NCBI RefSeq assembly: GCF_020497125.1
Contig: NC_059077.1
Coordinates: 35,229,340 to 35,293,339 of the forward strand
Length of the DNA stretch: 64,000 nt
From: Mauremys mutica
Lineage: Eukaryota > Chordata > Testudines > Geoemydidae
Direction of reading: 5' to 3'
In this document: piece after piece, positions 1 through 12,560 of the stretch
Layout: every line of letters starts with the position of its first letter
How positions within the stretch are numbered: position 1 is the first letter of the stretch
The notes under the pieces: model-generated
Database searches by the model: none
Seen by the model: only the letters and a program-made list of their open reading frames with translations
What the model was told of the DNA's origin: nothing
Position numbers and translations under genes: made by a program

Positions 1-223
1 GCAAGGTCCACAGGAAGGAACTCCTGGGAAGATGGGGGATCCACATCTTTGAAGACTCGTCTTTTCTGAATGGCCCATTAAGGCTGATTGCTTACTCTCT
101 GGTGGGTGTTTCCCAAGCACATACCCATGCAGTTGTAATTGTTACATAGACAGTATTCCTAACTTCAGATACAAAAATGATACTTGCATACTAATTGGAT
201 AAACACATTCAGTAAATCATAAC

Positions 224-619
224 TAAGGCTACGATTTAGTCACGGGTATTTTTAGTAAAAGTCATGGACTGATAATGGGCAGTAAACAAACATTCACGGT
301 CCATGGCCTGTCCATGATTTATACCTGTGTTTAAATGGGGAGGAGGTGCTGGTGGTGGGCGCATCGCGGGGGGTGGGTGTTGGGAATGGGGGGCGCCTTG
401 GGGCCAGCGGCTCCAGCTGCAGGGTGCCACAGGCTACAGCTGCTCCAACCTGGGGCCGTGGACGCACCAGCCGGCCGGGAGCCACTGCCTGACTCTGGGG
501 CCACTCCAGAGCCAGCTGCTTGGGCAGTCCTGGGGTCAACCACACTGGCCCCTGCAGAAGTCACGAAGGTTGTTTAAAGTCATGGAATCCATGACCTCCA
601 TAACAGACCCGGAGCTCTA
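224..619. mobile_element. Non-autonomous hAT-type element, family A copy 1
   Basis: It is flanked by direct copies of ATCATAAC at 216-223 and 620-627, the 8-bp duplication typical of hAT transposons. The ends TAAGGCTACG and (reverse complement) TAGAGCTCCG are imperfect inverted repeats. The outer part is AT-rich with a decayed hairpin at about 245-329; the centre (330-560) is a GC-rich block. Several overlapping open frames in the GC-rich block are not genes. It matches 7166-7525 in its outer parts but not in its cargo. Confidence 0.7.
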
Positions 620-3600
620 ATCATAACCTTTTCAATGATACTTCACGTGATCCATCTTGCATAAAATATATCTTAGTTATGCCATATTCATATCATAACA
701 ATATTTCTATGAAGAATATGGGGTGTAATGTCACAAAGAGGTCAGACTGAAGAGGCTGCAGCACAAGAAGCATCTCTGTGCTCAGTAGCAGGACTCACTG
801 GGAGACCTGCAGGAACTTAGGCAGGGAGCTCTTTGGGTTTTGTGAAGCCTGAATATGACCACAAGTGGCTGGCCATGCTCTGGAGGACACTGAGTGGAAA
901 GGGTATTTACATGTTTAATAGATTAGAAGAATTGGCTAGAGGAGGAATGAAATCCGTGATGCCTATCCCCCATATCCAAGGTGCCACACAGGACTATATA
1001 CTTACAACCCATTGAAATGTCTGTTCTCCCTGTGTTGTGTTAATTGCACACCCAAATCATTCACAATAGCTGACATTACTGGGCTGGCATATAGCATATA
1101 CACATACCATATTGGGATAATCAGAGAGCCATTAATATACTGGTGTGATAATAGATGTCATTTAGGATGTGAGCTTTTTACTTTAATGTTTAGCTCTTCT
1201 TTTTTTCTGAAGGCACTAAACTCTTTCTGAATTGAGAGGTTAGAAGCTAGGGTCACATTTCCTAGCGTGTTGTTATCAAAACAAAATAAATGCATTAGAT
1301 CAGGAGGTTAGCTTACTGCTACCAGCTGAAAGGATTATAAATATATTTTTATTCTTGTTATCTCAGGACTGGAATGTCGCTTGTGGTGTTCATTTATGAA
1401 TTTGCTGCCACAGAGGCTTATGGCAGATTTTCCTGATAAGGTTTCCTTTCAGTCTTGTTCACTGGTAAAAATAAAATAATTTGACTTACAGTAGACCCAG
1501 TTTCTACTGGAGTAGGGCATAGCTGTGATTTTCTGTGTAATGCTCATTTTCTCTTAACTAGTCTGCTAGCAGCAAATGAACCAGAACTTCATTAATGTCA
1601 CACCTGTCACACAGCTTCTGCATGTTCAATTTATCTGCCTCCCAGGGAAGGTAAAAAATGTAGCCTGTAGTTGGAAGATGCACACAGCAGGACCGTGCAC
1701 AAGGAAGATAAAGTCTGTCAGTAGGAGGTATTGAGTCATTGATATTCTTCAGCGTCCGTCAGTATGGGTTTATTTCACAACTAAAGTGCATTTTAAACTA
1801 CATTTGCCCGTTAATTCAGACAGAATTGAGTTTGTGGAATGCTGTTTGACCAGCCTGGTCAATATTTATGCATCAAGGCCTGTTGCTGGAAAAATCAGTT
1901 TACCAACAACAGAATGTTTAGTATATCCCATTTCTACTACTCCCCCCACTTCTCAGTGGCTCCCATTTCCTTCCCACTGTGTGGTGCTGAAGAAAAAGCA
2001 TTTTTTTAAATTGTTTTGGTTCTTAGCACTCCTCAGCCTCCTCAGCCCCTGTCCATGCTGGTCCACTGTCCCACTGCGGGGACTTACTCTGCTGTCTGTA
2101 ACACACTAATATTTCCTCCTCCAAGATAGAGTAGAATTGGGCTGGACAGAGTAGATTCACTCAGCCTAGTTGAATGGGACAAATGGACATCTCAGCACTA
2201 AAATCAGCAGTCATTAAACTAACAGTGAAGTGACCCATAGGGAACATGTTAAGAGATTCTAACATGCCCACTCCCCTTTGAATCTTTTATGAGCAGAGCA
2301 CACTCAAAGTCATTGTGTCTTCTCTTCGTGATGACTATTTAAACCTTTGGGTGGAGACACAGTTTTTCTACCAGCTTTTATTCCGAATTGTACATCAGTT
2401 CCTGTTAGCCCATGGCAGGAGGAACAGAATGTTTGAGCCTGGCTATTTTGACTGGTTTTCAAAAGTTGCAAACTTTAAGTTTTCTTAGTTAGTAGTTGGA
2501 AAATATTTTTTCCAGGGATAATTCTCCAAACTAGTTGTGTTGTCTTGGTGCTGTGTCCAGTTCCCGGCTGCCACTGAGCTGGGTGCATTCTGGTGAATGT
2601 ATGGATATTTTTAATACAGTAGGAATATGGAAATGAACAGAGCCATAAGTTTGAGATTCAAATAAGCATCCAAATATTGGATGTTTACCTGAGCCTGCAA
2701 AGGCTACCTAGGATCGTGCTTGCCAACAATCCCATTTTCGCCAGAGTTAACCTCAATCCTAGGTTTTTGTTGTCCCAGGCAGCTCAGCTAACAGCTGATT
2801 TTAAAAAAATTGATAGACCTCCTGCCATAATGGGTTGTCATGTAAAACAGGTGGAAGGCCTGAGCCTACCTCAGCTTTCTGTCTCCTTACTCAGCTGCTC
2901 TGCCCCCTGCAGGGTGTGAGAGCTAAACAGAGCAGCTGGAGAGCAGGCAGCATCCAAATGACCAGCCAGCCTGAGCACTGCAGGGATGGGACTGAAATAG
3001 TTCTGTAGGGCCCCCATCCCCATCCCATCCCAGGGGCTGAGTGGGAGAGAGAAGACCGAAAGGTAAACAGAAAGACCTGGTGGATGCATGGGATTGAAGG
3101 ACATAAAGTGAGATGTAGGAGGACCCAGAGAGACACTGGGAATCACAAAGGTCTAGAAGACAAAGGAGGACACAGAGGAGGAATCAGGGTACCTGGGATT
3201 ACTCACTAGAGAATAGAGGTCATGCAGTAGGGTGGCAAAACCTCCAAACCTGCCTCATGTCCAACAGAGAGAACTGAGAAGAATGCTAGAGCCTCCTCCC
3301 TCCCCCCAGATGAAAAGAAAGTAGGAAACATTCCCCACTGGAGAGAGAGTAGGGGAGATGCTCTATGTCTGTCCAATCACTAACGGAGAGTGATGCCTCC
3401 TGAACATGCTGCCAGAAGATCAGGCCTTCTGTCCTTCCTTGAAGACATGGGGGTATGAGGCTACTCAGCCTTCTCCCTCAGAAAGGCTACTGCACATAAA
3501 GAGAAGGAGCTTATTTGGGGACAGAGGAGTTGGACCGGGCCTCCACAGGTTCAGATAAACATCCAAACTTGCAGATGCATAATGCTGAGGCTTCAGTAAT

Positions 3601-4178
3601 TGAAAGTGTTATAGTAAAGCCAACCTGGGATACACCATAATTCATATAATAATTTTGCAGCAGCTGGCAGCCCAACCAAACTCCTGGCTTTCTGAAGAAT
3701 TGTTCCTGGGCAGGAGGCAAGAATTGTTAGGAACTCAGCACAGCCTCAGCAGTACCCACAGCACATAAATGTTTCTTTGGCAGAATACTGCACTCCAGTT
3801 AATTGCATACTTCTGTCTGAAACTAGCCCATCAGAAGCCCAATATGTTCCTGAACTTGCTGAAATAAACAATGTGCATGACCCCCTCTGGAGCATAGTCA
3901 GTAGGGACTGACTGCGGACAGTGCATATGATCTACCAAATATTGGAGAGCTTTGGATTCAAAAAACAATGCACGGATTACAGATGGGGTTTGTCATTGTT
4001 GACAGATGTATTCTTCTTCGGGTGCTTGCTTATGTCGATTCCATTCTAGGGGGGTGTGTGCGCCCACATGCACAGTCGTCAGAGATTTTTGCCTTAGCGG
4101 TATCCATAGAGTCGGCTGTAGTGCCCTCTTGAGTGCCTCCCTCATGAGTCGGTATATTAGGCGCTGCCAACCCTATCC

Positions 4179-4611
4179 CATAGGCGCCGACTCCGTGGGT
4201 GCTCCAGGGCTCGAGCACCCATGGGGAAAAATTGGTGGGTGCTCTGCACCAACTGGCAGCTCCATGCCCCACCCCAGCTCACCTCCGCTCCACCTCCTCC
4301 CCTGAGTGTGCTCCAGCTCCACTTCTCCCACATCCCTCCCAGCGCTTGCCGCCGCGAAACAGCTGATTTGCGGCGCCAAGTGCTGTGAGGGAAGGGAGAA
4401 GGAGAGGAGGGGGAATGCGGCGCACTAAGGGAAGAGGTTGGCTGGGGTGAGGATTTGGGGAAGGGATCCAATAGGGGCAGGGAGGGGGCGGAGTTGGGGT
4501 AGGGACTTGGAGAAGGGATTGTGATGGGGGCGGGGCAGGGGCAGGACGGGGTGAAGGTGAGGGGGGGCAGGGCCGAGTACCCACCAGGGCCTTGAAAAAT
4601 TGGTGCCTATG
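4179..4611. mobile_element. Non-autonomous hAT-type element nested in retroelement
   Basis: The ends are CATAGGCGCC and CATAGGCACC read inward from each side. Imperfect 8-bp duplications flank it: CCCTATCC at 4171-4178 and CCCTCTCA at 4612-4619 (6 of 8 match). The interior is GC-rich, with the + strand cytosine-rich in its left half and guanine-rich from about 4400. It splits the older retroelement, so it inserted later. Confidence 0.6.
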
Positions 4612-4822
4612 CCCTCTCAGTTCCTTCTTATTGCCTGGAACGGTTGGTCAGAGTGCCTTGTCTTGCATCACAAGAGCATTAGCAGTTCTTCACAGCCCAT
4701 TGTCTGTCTTCTTTGTATATAGTTTGTAGGTTCCTAGTTAGCCATTAAGTTAAGTGTTAGGTTAGTTGGTAGTTAGAGTCCCGGAGCAGGGCATGCCCCA
4801 TTTGCCCAGCTTCAAACCATGA

Positions 4823-5104
4823 TTGTCATGCAGCAGGCTGATGCCTATTAGTGACCCCCATGACAGTTGTTTGAAGTGCTTGGGGGAGTCCCATAGAAAG
4901 GACAAGTGCAGAATCTGTAAGAACTTTCACCCTACAACCCAAAAGGAGCGAGATATCTGCTTGAGGGCCCTCCTCATGGAGGCTGTGCTTCTTCCTGCAT
5001 CGGAGCCCTTCCACTCAGATCCCACACCGAGCATCTTGGCATTGGTGTGGAGTGCACAGCCGGCACCGGGCTCTGCCCAGCACCATTCCCCCCTCACTGG
5101 TGCC
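4823..5104 (+). pseudogene. Gag-like CCHC zinc-knuckle ORF remnant
   Basis: The 94-codon open frame contains CLKCLGESHRKDKC (residues 16-29), which fits the retroelement nucleocapsid spacing C-X2-C-X4-H-X4-C exactly. A second CxxC-like pair and a basic stretch follow. Zinc knuckles of this type bind retroelement RNA in Gag-like particles. The frame starts at an arbitrary Met and stops after a short proline/serine-rich tail, so this is a piece of a longer ORF. A cellular zinc-knuckle protein is unlikely, given the flanking repeat sequence. Confidence 0.55.
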
Positions 5105-5461
5105 TAAGAAGCATCAGAGGGAATGCTAAATACAGGCATTCTAGTAACTGTTTCAAATGTGGGGTAGTTGAGAATGCACGGTGCTGGTATCCTGTGGTGT
5201 TCTGACTCTGTAATGGTATGTTCATAAAAGACACATTAATTCCCCCTTTGAAAGCTGTGTCTTCATAAGAGATGAGGTGACAGAAAATGACTCTGTCTAG
5301 GCAATGCTGTGATATTATTCCCTGCTTCTGTAAGTGGTCCTGTAAGGAAACATATAAAAACATGCCACACCCCACTAATCTAAAGAGCCTGCTTGTTATT
5401 TTGAGAGATAAGAGTTAAATTTCAGAAATAGGTAGGATTTGAGCCATTGAGCAAAACTGTG

Positions 5462-5485
5462 TGTGCATGCATGCATGCATGCACG
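5462..5485. repeat. Short (GCAT)n microsatellite
   Basis: About five tandem copies of a self-complementary tetranucleotide, preceded by a few GT repeats. It lies in the intron and shows no other feature. Confidence 0.8.
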
Positions 5486-7165
5486 TGAGCCTTTCTGGAC
5501 TATTGTTTTTAAATAATTGTTTGTAGTTTTATTATACACAAAATAGAATTTAAATGCTGTTTTCCTGACGAGGCAGCTGCCTGCTACAGTATAGCTTCCA
5601 CGCAAATGACTGACACCACCAAACTGAATGAAAATAAAAAGACTATAGTATTGACAGTGTTCTAAAGTAATAGTCCAAAACAGTACAGTAACATTAGTGT
5701 GAATTGTAATGCTTTGAGGCGTTACTGCAGAATACTATACTATATTTAGAAGAGAAAATAGTGTTGCTTTAGTCAGCATTTCACCAACACTCTTGTCTTG
5801 CAAGCAGCTGAATTGCAATACAAGACTTGAGTTGATCACTGGAAAGAATAGATCATTGAACTGCTGCATTAATGTGTGTCTGTGGTGCCCATACATTAAA
5901 AAAAATTAAAGCATGTTGCAGATTGCATGCCTACAATGCAACTAGCATATGAAAGATTTGCAAGGTAAATTACTGTTGCCAAACAGTAGGTCAGTCAGAC
6001 TGGACAACAATTGCTGTATTCAGTTCGCTGCAAATATCAGCTTTGCCTTTTCATGTCTTCAGTTTTCCTGAGGCTAAAGTTCTTTTCAAGGACAAAACTA
6101 CATAGTTTGGGTCTGTCAGAAAGCTCTGCCATTTGAAAAGTCATATATGCAAGGAAGGGGAAAAATTGTGTTTTAATAGATCTTTGTGTTGGTTTTTGTG
6201 GTGACTTGTGGATGAAAAGATCTATAGAAGCCATTAGTTGAAATGTATGTCAGAGGAAAACATAATGGTAGTGGCCCTATTAAATTCTTTTGAATCCATT
6301 CTCCTATTGATGTGACAGTGTAGTGGGGTGGGCTGGAGGGGGAAATTTGCTCTGCATACTCCCACAGACAGTCATTTTCACTTCTGCACTACAAAGTCAT
6401 CTCTGAACAGAAGCGGACCATGTAAGACAAGTGAGAACTTCGGGTCAGATTTTCTTTCTCTGACCCTGTACTGTCATTAGTAAGGACAAGATCTCTTAAC
6501 TTTTAGCTGAAATAAGAAACTCTCTACAACTTCCAAAATGAGATCTAGACCAGTCAGATTATCAAAGACTATTTTTTTTTTAAGTGGGAAGAGCTTTGTT
6601 TGTATGCACAGGTTCTCATGTACTAGAAGGCACAATAACACTCTTTTTAATAAAGGGTGTTTCTAATTCTTATGTTCAAAGACACTCAAACCAGTATGTG
6701 TGGTGCATACACGTGTAAACCAAACAAACGGTTTTACAGTGAAAACATTTTTATTTAGGATTTCAGACTTGCATATAAATGCATGACTAATTTACTCATT
6801 AACTAGAACTATTTATTTTACTCTCACTACATTTTATTTTTAAAAATATCTTCCATTTTCCACTGAAATAAGCAATGGGCTTGAACTCATGACTGATCAC
6901 AAATAAGAGTCACTAATGGGTTGATAATGTATGAGGTTTGAGTTACTGCCATCTGCAAGTTTATCACGGCGACCACTGTAGCTCTGGTGAAAACTATTAA
7001 CTGTATTCTGATTAACCACAAATTCCATAAGAACTCAGCAAGGTTCCAAAAATACATTTCTGCCAAAACTAATTTATGGTGTCCTATTTTCTAAGCAATA
7101 GTATCTTTAAGTATAATATAAAATTCTGACCTCTCTAGACTGCTTTAGTTATAGGACCTGATGAT

Positions 7166-7525
7166 TAAGACTATGATTTTGTCACGGAGGTGGCGGGGGT
7201 ACCCCTGAGCTCCAGGGTGCCGTGGGTAGCAGGGGTTCCCAGAGCTCCAAGCCACTGCAGGACCCTACAGCTCCAAGCTGCAGGCACCAGGGGACCCTGG
7301 AGCTCCGAGCCCCACGGGTGGTGGGGTCCCCAAGCTCTGAGCCAGGGCTTTGCAGCTGCCCAGCTGCCACAGGAGATGTGAGGACCCCGCAGCTCCCCAT
7401 TTTCTCACAGATATTTTTAGTAAACGTCACGGACAGGTCACGGGCTTCCGTGAATTTTTGTTCATTGCATGTGACCTGTCCGTGACGTTTATTAAAAATA
7501 TATCCATGACAACATCTTAGCCTTA
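7166..7525. mobile_element. Non-autonomous hAT-type element, family A copy 2
   Basis: Flanked by CTGATGAT (7158-7165) and CTGATGGT (7526-7533), which agree at 7 of 8 positions. The ends (TAAGACTATG and TAAGGCTAAG read inward) are inverted repeats. Bases 7190-7400 are GC-rich cargo. A near-perfect 31-bp inverted repeat lies inside the right end (7411-7441 and 7471-7501). The outer AT-rich part matches copy 1 at 224-619. Confidence 0.75.
7411..7501. repeat. 31-bp near-perfect hairpin inside hAT family A copy 2
   Basis: The left arm 7411-7441 and right arm 7471-7501 are reverse complements with a single mismatch and a 29-nt loop. The same structure is visible but decayed in copy 1 at about 245-329, so it belongs to the family. 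Confidence 0.85.
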
Positions 7526-8986
7526 CTGATGGTACACTACATGAAATAGCCATTTGAGAACTTGATTCCAAAAATGTGCAGTAGAATTCCCATTTTAATG
7601 TAGGAAAAAACCTGGCAGACCCATGAGAACAGTGTGTAAACCAATATTTCAGACCACATATCATTATTAAATACTTAAATGCCAAATATGTAGGTCTAGA
7701 TCTTCAGCCGCACTTCATCTGCCTTTTGCTTACTGTGGTGGAGCAAAGTGGCCCTAAAGCCAGCCTAATCAGCCCTTCAAAATTCCCATGCAGTGCAAAT
7801 CCTTAGGTGGTGTAGTAGAGCTCCAGTAGCAAATTCTATGCCACTCACCCTATGGCCTCAGTGCAGGTGATGTGTCATTGGGAGAGCAGTGAGTGGCTGA
7901 GCCCCTCCATGCGCCAGTGATATCCGGCTTCTGGAATGAATGTTTGAGGGCTATGTGTTGGCACTGTAAGCTACAGCAGGCTGCTCTAACTTGTGCCGGG
8001 TGTCTGGACATAGGTAGATTGGCCACAGGATCTAGGGGGTTACAAAGGTGGCCTATAGTCATTTTTGCACATGTCCATCCTCTGGTCTTGCGCTGAGTAC
8101 AACCATAGTCTCTCTACCATGGTACCTGGGTAAAGTATAACATGGTAGGTTTTGTGCATACCTATGAACTTCCAAATATATGCATAGAGTAGCTATGTGA
8201 TGGGAAAGTGTCACTATTGGGTGTACAACCAGCACTTTCCAGTTTCAAAAGTAACTGAGCAACAGCATTATGATGCCATTTAATCTTCTCTTATGCCTAA
8301 CCAGGGCCTCTCTGTACAATGGAACCAAATTCTGCAGCAGCAGCTACTTAATTCTGTGGATTTATCATAAATAAAGTTTAAAAAAAGAAACAGAACCATA
8401 GTAAGACTGGTTTGCTGCTGCCTAAAGTCAGGAAGCAAGATTGTGATATAGTCTCAAAAATTATCTAAGACAATATCATGGTGGCACATATGTCTAAAAA
8501 CAAAAGGGAGGTTTGAACCCTGTTAGAACAAAGGGCTCCAGAGCAATGTGCTGGGAAGGAATAACAGGAGGAAGCCAGAATGCCTGTGAACTTTTGCTGT
8601 TAAATTTAGATCCTAATTTTGAAAGGTGGAAGATAATATATGAATAAACTGTTCATTTTTTTTTGCTAAAAAACACTCTGGTTCAGTTGGAAGGGTTTTT
8701 GTTCCAGTGTGAAAATACATCCTTTTTATGCTGGGAGGGAGGGAGGGGGGTAGCAGGGCAGCTACTTTTCAGTAATAAAAGGAAGAAAGGCTGCTGGCAG
8801 AATATTGCTCCAATGTTTTGCATCATACAGCCCTATGCTTATTTGAGAGTCAGAACTGCTTAGAACCATTTTAGTCGAGATGTCAGTTTTGTCCTCATTT
8901 GCCTTGTTATGATTGTTTGAATTTGATTTTTGGGGCAGTTTTATTTGCTTTGACTCTTTATTTCTCTCTCTCTCTCTTTTTTTAAG

Positions 8987-9111
8987 GTCAACTCAAATCA
9001 AAACATATTCATGGGATAATGCCCAGGTTATTTTGGTCGGTAATAAATGTGACATGGAGGACGAGCGGGTAATCTCCACTGAGAGAGGCAAACATTTAGC
9101 AGAGCAACTTG
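8987..9111 (+). CDS. RAB3C: RAB3C coding exon (penultimate), Rab3 small GTPase
   Basis: This 125-bp internal exon encodes 41 whole codons plus a split codon at each end. The residues run from [11 protein letters not shown] to KHLAEQL. It includes strand beta-5 and the guanine-specificity motif NKCD (G4). Rab3 proteins are neuronal and endocrine GTPases on secretory vesicles that act in regulated exocytosis with effectors such as RIM and rabphilin. The acceptor is a long CT tract ending in AAG. The donor is G|GTAAGA. The last base G joins the GT opening the next exon to make glycine, so the phase matches. Within the family I favour RAB3C over 3A, 3B and 3D because of the tail in the next exon. 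There is no frameshift or stop. Confidence 0.93.
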
Positions 9112-9538
9112 GTAAGAAGCGAAATGATAAGCGAGTTTTGTGATTGCTTGTAACATTGCATTGAGTACTATCACTAATTGCGGCAACAATTTTAATTAAA
9201 AGTTCATCCATCTGCCAGTATAAAGAAGTATATCAATAGCAAATGATATGCAGCACCTGCCTTCTAATTTTGCTGGCTGACGTGTGAACTATTTGTGTTG
9301 GAATCATTAGAACTGTAATGTCATTAGAATGGGGTACGCAGCTAATGCTGCAGCCAGTGGTGGGTTTATTCAGAGCTGTGACATGACACTGCTACCCATA
9401 CAGTTTCCTGAAGGAGCCCTCGTGTTAGTTTAGACTAGAGACTTGTTTGGTATTGCACCATAGTCAGTTCTTTATTCCATCCCTTAGGTTGAGAGTATGG
9501 TAAGAGTTACTAAATACAGAAAGCGATAACAGATTATT

Positions 9539-9570
9539 ACACACACACACTCTCTCTCTCTCTCTCTCTC
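9539..9570. repeat. Compound (AC)n(TC)n microsatellite
   Basis: Six AC units run directly into ten TC units, with no interruption. Likely length-polymorphic. Confidence 0.95.
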
Positions 9571-11469
9571 AAACTAGGAAACAAAGTAAAGTACATAGAA
9601 AACTAAGAGCAGAATCAGTTATGAGAAAATGGTGAGTGGTAAGAGTAACACAGTAAAATTAGCTTCTCCAGCCTGAATTAACTATGAGGAGTTCTAAGCT
9701 TTTGAAGCTCCTGCTCTAGGCTGGAGGTCTGCCCTTTAGTTCCTTGCTGAATTGTCAGCACAGCAATTGGAGACCACAGTCCATGCTACTCACATGCCTT
9801 GAAATTGATGTGCTTCCACCAACCACCTACATATACTTGCCCAAAACAACACTATAAGGGGCTTGCAAGCTAGCTAACAGTAATTCCTCTGGGTTCAGGG
9901 TGTCTGAGCTGGTAATTTTCTTGTCCCTCCCACTAGAGCCCTGCTAATATTATTTGTTTCATACAGTCCTATGACCCACTTTCCGAAAATCCCACATACA
10001 TTGTTTAGTAAAAGTGGAAAACTCACTGCTTATATGTACAAAAGAGAATAGTTTAACCCGTTAAAAGAAACAAGTCAAATCTTTAGCCAAAACATCAACT
10101 GAAACTTTTTTCCAAATTCAGAAAGCTTGGATTATTATTTACAACATAGAGAGAGAGATCCAGAAAGGCATTCAACTCCCATTGAAATCAGTGGAGTTAC
10201 TCTACATGTACAGTGGTGTAAATGAGGCAGGATCTGTGAGCCAGATTCTGATTTCTAGGTGGTAGTCTTAACCACAGGGATAATTATTATGCAGCTTTGA
10301 GCATCTCTGTCCTTTGCTCTGCCGAACAGTGGAAGTGCTTCATACCACAAGAAAAGCTATCTTTTTGGTATTTTGACTGAGCCAGAATCAGGAAATATCA
10401 GAATCTCACAAGAACCTGATATTATTAAGATTTTCTACCCAATTTAGCAGACTCCACAGATCCCAATATTTTGGATGAGCATCCAGATGTTCAGGGGGTT
10501 ACCAAACTCCAGCCCCCAACCCTTTGGAGATTCATCAGTCACTTCTATAAAGAGATACATTTTTGCCATTCATTAAAACTCACTGTGGCAGGACACTTTT
10601 TGGTTCCTAGTGAACACGTGATAGACTTCAGCTCACCTTCTTCCTTTCCTTGCACAAGTGCTATGGGGAGAGGCTAAGAGCAGCTAGTTGGGAAGCAGAG
10701 GCAGAGAGAGTCTTTCATACCCTTGATCATAGGTCTGGGTCGAATCCCAAGCTGAGGAATCTGTTCACTTTTCTGCTTATATTACCTTATTTTAGATTCT
10801 TGTCATAACTGCTTTCCCTTTTGAAAAGCATTGTGTTGGCTGCAATACTGTTTGCCCTGCTGAGACATTCCATCCAATTGCACCCACCTTCATTTGTGCC
10901 ACATCTAGCTGAAGAGACACATATCCAAAACAGCCATGCAAATAAGGACCATAAACCAGGACTTAAAAGCTGGCAGAAAGGAGCTGTTGCCATCTGGCAG
11001 AACAGAATATGCCCCAACAATTGCCCCCAAGTGCTTAGAACTGATTTTTTTTAACTCCTCTGTTTTCAATAACACAAGTAGTTGCCATAGCAACTACTTT
11101 GGCACATTACTTTTCCTTACAGAAACACGCCCTCATCAACATGACCTATTATTCCCTCTGTGCGCACTCATAATCTCCATTCATATTAATGGGAGCTAGG
11201 AAACTGTATTGAATGGAGCAGAGAGCCCCAAGATGATGTATCAAATACACATGTATTTTTCCTAAATTTTAAAGCGGAATGAACAGTGTTTAAAAAGGTA
11301 CAATTTATGATCTAGTTTTATTTTTTTAAGTCTCACAGTCGACAGGATTGTCAATGAGGCCAAGAGTTCAGCAAGATTTGAAGAGGGATTAGTGTGTTAT
11401 ATAGATATCAAGAATGTCCAGTTATAATAGTTAATACTAACAAAAAGAGTATTGGGGGGGAGGGGACAT

Positions 11470-11671
11470 AAAACCTCATGTTTCAGGTTTTACACCAATC
11501 TTTAACTATTGGGGATTAGGATTAGACCTTCACGGGGGACAGATTATCCTGTATTTGCCTACTAAGGGATTTCATGCATCTTTCTCTAAAGCCTCTGATG
11601 CTAGCCACTTGTACTGGTATAGATGGACCTTGGGTCTGATCCAGTGCAGCAATTCCTATATTTTTATGATT
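11470..11671 (+). mobile_element. CR1/L3-type LINE 3' end fragment
   Basis: The right part, with ATAGATGGACCTTGGGTCTG followed by a tail ending in ATGATTC, is the characteristic 3' UTR end of amniote CR1/L3 LINEs, in sense orientation. No coding sequence is kept. Confidence 0.7.
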
Positions 11672-11710
11672 CAATCCACACACACAGGCCAGCGTCACTT
11701 CTGCTGCTGA

Positions 11711-11980
11711 GGGTATGTCTACACAGCAGCTAGGAGGTGTAATTCCTATCTAGGATAGACATACACGTGCTAGCTCTGCTTGAGCTAGTGCTCAAAAATA
11801 GCAGTGAGCCCAGGGTGGTCCAGGCTAGCGGCCAAATGACATACTCAGGAGGTCACGCAGGATTATACTTCAGTGGCCAACCTGAGCCACTACAATCACA
11901 CTGATTTTTTTTAGATGCTAGCACGTGTACGTCCATCCCAGCTGGGAATTACACCACTCAGTTGCTGTGTAGATGAGCCC
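11711..11980. mobile_element. MITE with GGGTATGTCTACACAGCA termini
   Basis: The left end GGGTATGTCTACACAGCA pairs with a right end reading GGGCTCATCTACACAGCA on the other strand. The inverted ends continue inward to about 35 bp with mismatches. No clear target duplication is visible. Related 'GTCTACAC' MITEs occur at 22721 and 35901. Confidence 0.6.
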
Positions 11981-12089
11981 TATGCTCTACTCAAGAGCTC
12001 CCATCAGCTTTATGGCTGGTAAAAAAAAACTTCATAATTTGTAACTTGCCTGTTGTTCATATGAGGCCAAGTGCTGCTCCTGCATGCAT

Positions 12090-12560
12090 CTGGAGTAGAG
12101 CTATGTGGAAATGTAAGTTCCACTTTGTGGAGGATTTCAAATTTTGAAATTTGTTCCTATTAGCAACGGAACCCCAAAATTACCACAAAGGAAAATTCCA
12201 GAAAAAAAATTAGATTTGCTCTACTCCAAACATTTTCTTTCAACAAAATTAACTTTCCATTTCTATTTTCACTTTTTAAGGGTATTTTTTTAATTTAAAC
12301 TTAAAAAATTCAAAATGAAAAAAAAATTTGAAAGGAAAAGTCAAAACATTTTGTTCCAAAAATATGGAAGAAGAGGTTTTGACATTGTTGGAACTTTCCT
12401 CCTCCTCCTCTCCCTCCTGCCCTCCTCCCCCGCACTACCATTACCACCCGTTTTTTTCTTTGAAACAAAATGTTGGCAAAATCAAAATGATTTTGCAACA
12501 TGTTTTAGTTTTGATGGAACTGCATTTTCGAATGGAAAATGATTCCATCAGAAGTTTTCC
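12090..12560. repeat. AT-rich foldback repeat with internal pyrimidine tract
   Basis: Runs such as TTTTGAAATTT, AAAATGAAAAAA and CATTTTGTTCC recur in both orientations, so the segment is a degenerate self-complementary AT-rich element. A C/T-rich block at 12397-12432 interrupts it. Boundaries are approximate. Open frames across it are low-complexity artefacts. Confidence 0.5.

Larger units (their letters stand above)
4001..5115 (+). mobile_element. Retroelement fragment with Gag-like zinc knuckle (DIRS/LTR type), interrupted
   Basis: Sequence on both sides of a nested hAT (4179-4611) forms one older element. It starts near 4001 and continues from 4620 to about 5115. The downstream part encodes a CCHC knuckle (see 4823-5104). 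The long non-coding lead and the knuckle resemble the 5' region plus gag-like ORF of reptile DIRS-type or LTR retroelements, as I recall them. No reverse transcriptase or recombinase is present, so the class is not settled. Both outer boundaries are approximate. Confidence 0.5.
1..8986 (+). other. RAB3C: RAB3C intron (3' part of the intron before the first coding exon seen)
   Basis: This stretch contains no exon I can recognise; in particular the preceding Rab3 exon with switch II and the G3 region is not visible. The intron ends in a long pyrimidine tract and an AG at 8985-8986. Repeats described separately sit at 224-619, 4001-5115 and 7166-7525. The rest (about 630-4000, 5120-7160 and 7530-8980) is AT-rich, apparently single-copy DNA in which I see no gene, RNA or clear repeat. 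An AATAAA-like string near 8370 is inside the intron and has no supporting context. Confidence 0.85.

Noticed and set aside
7182..7685. 167-codon minus-strand frame
   Set aside because: It crosses the right end of the hAT at 7166-7525 and its hairpin into unrelated DNA, so it cannot be one gene.
8365..8375. AATAAA as a poly(A) site
   Set aside because: Within the intron upstream of an intact, in-phase exon, with no GT-rich downstream element.
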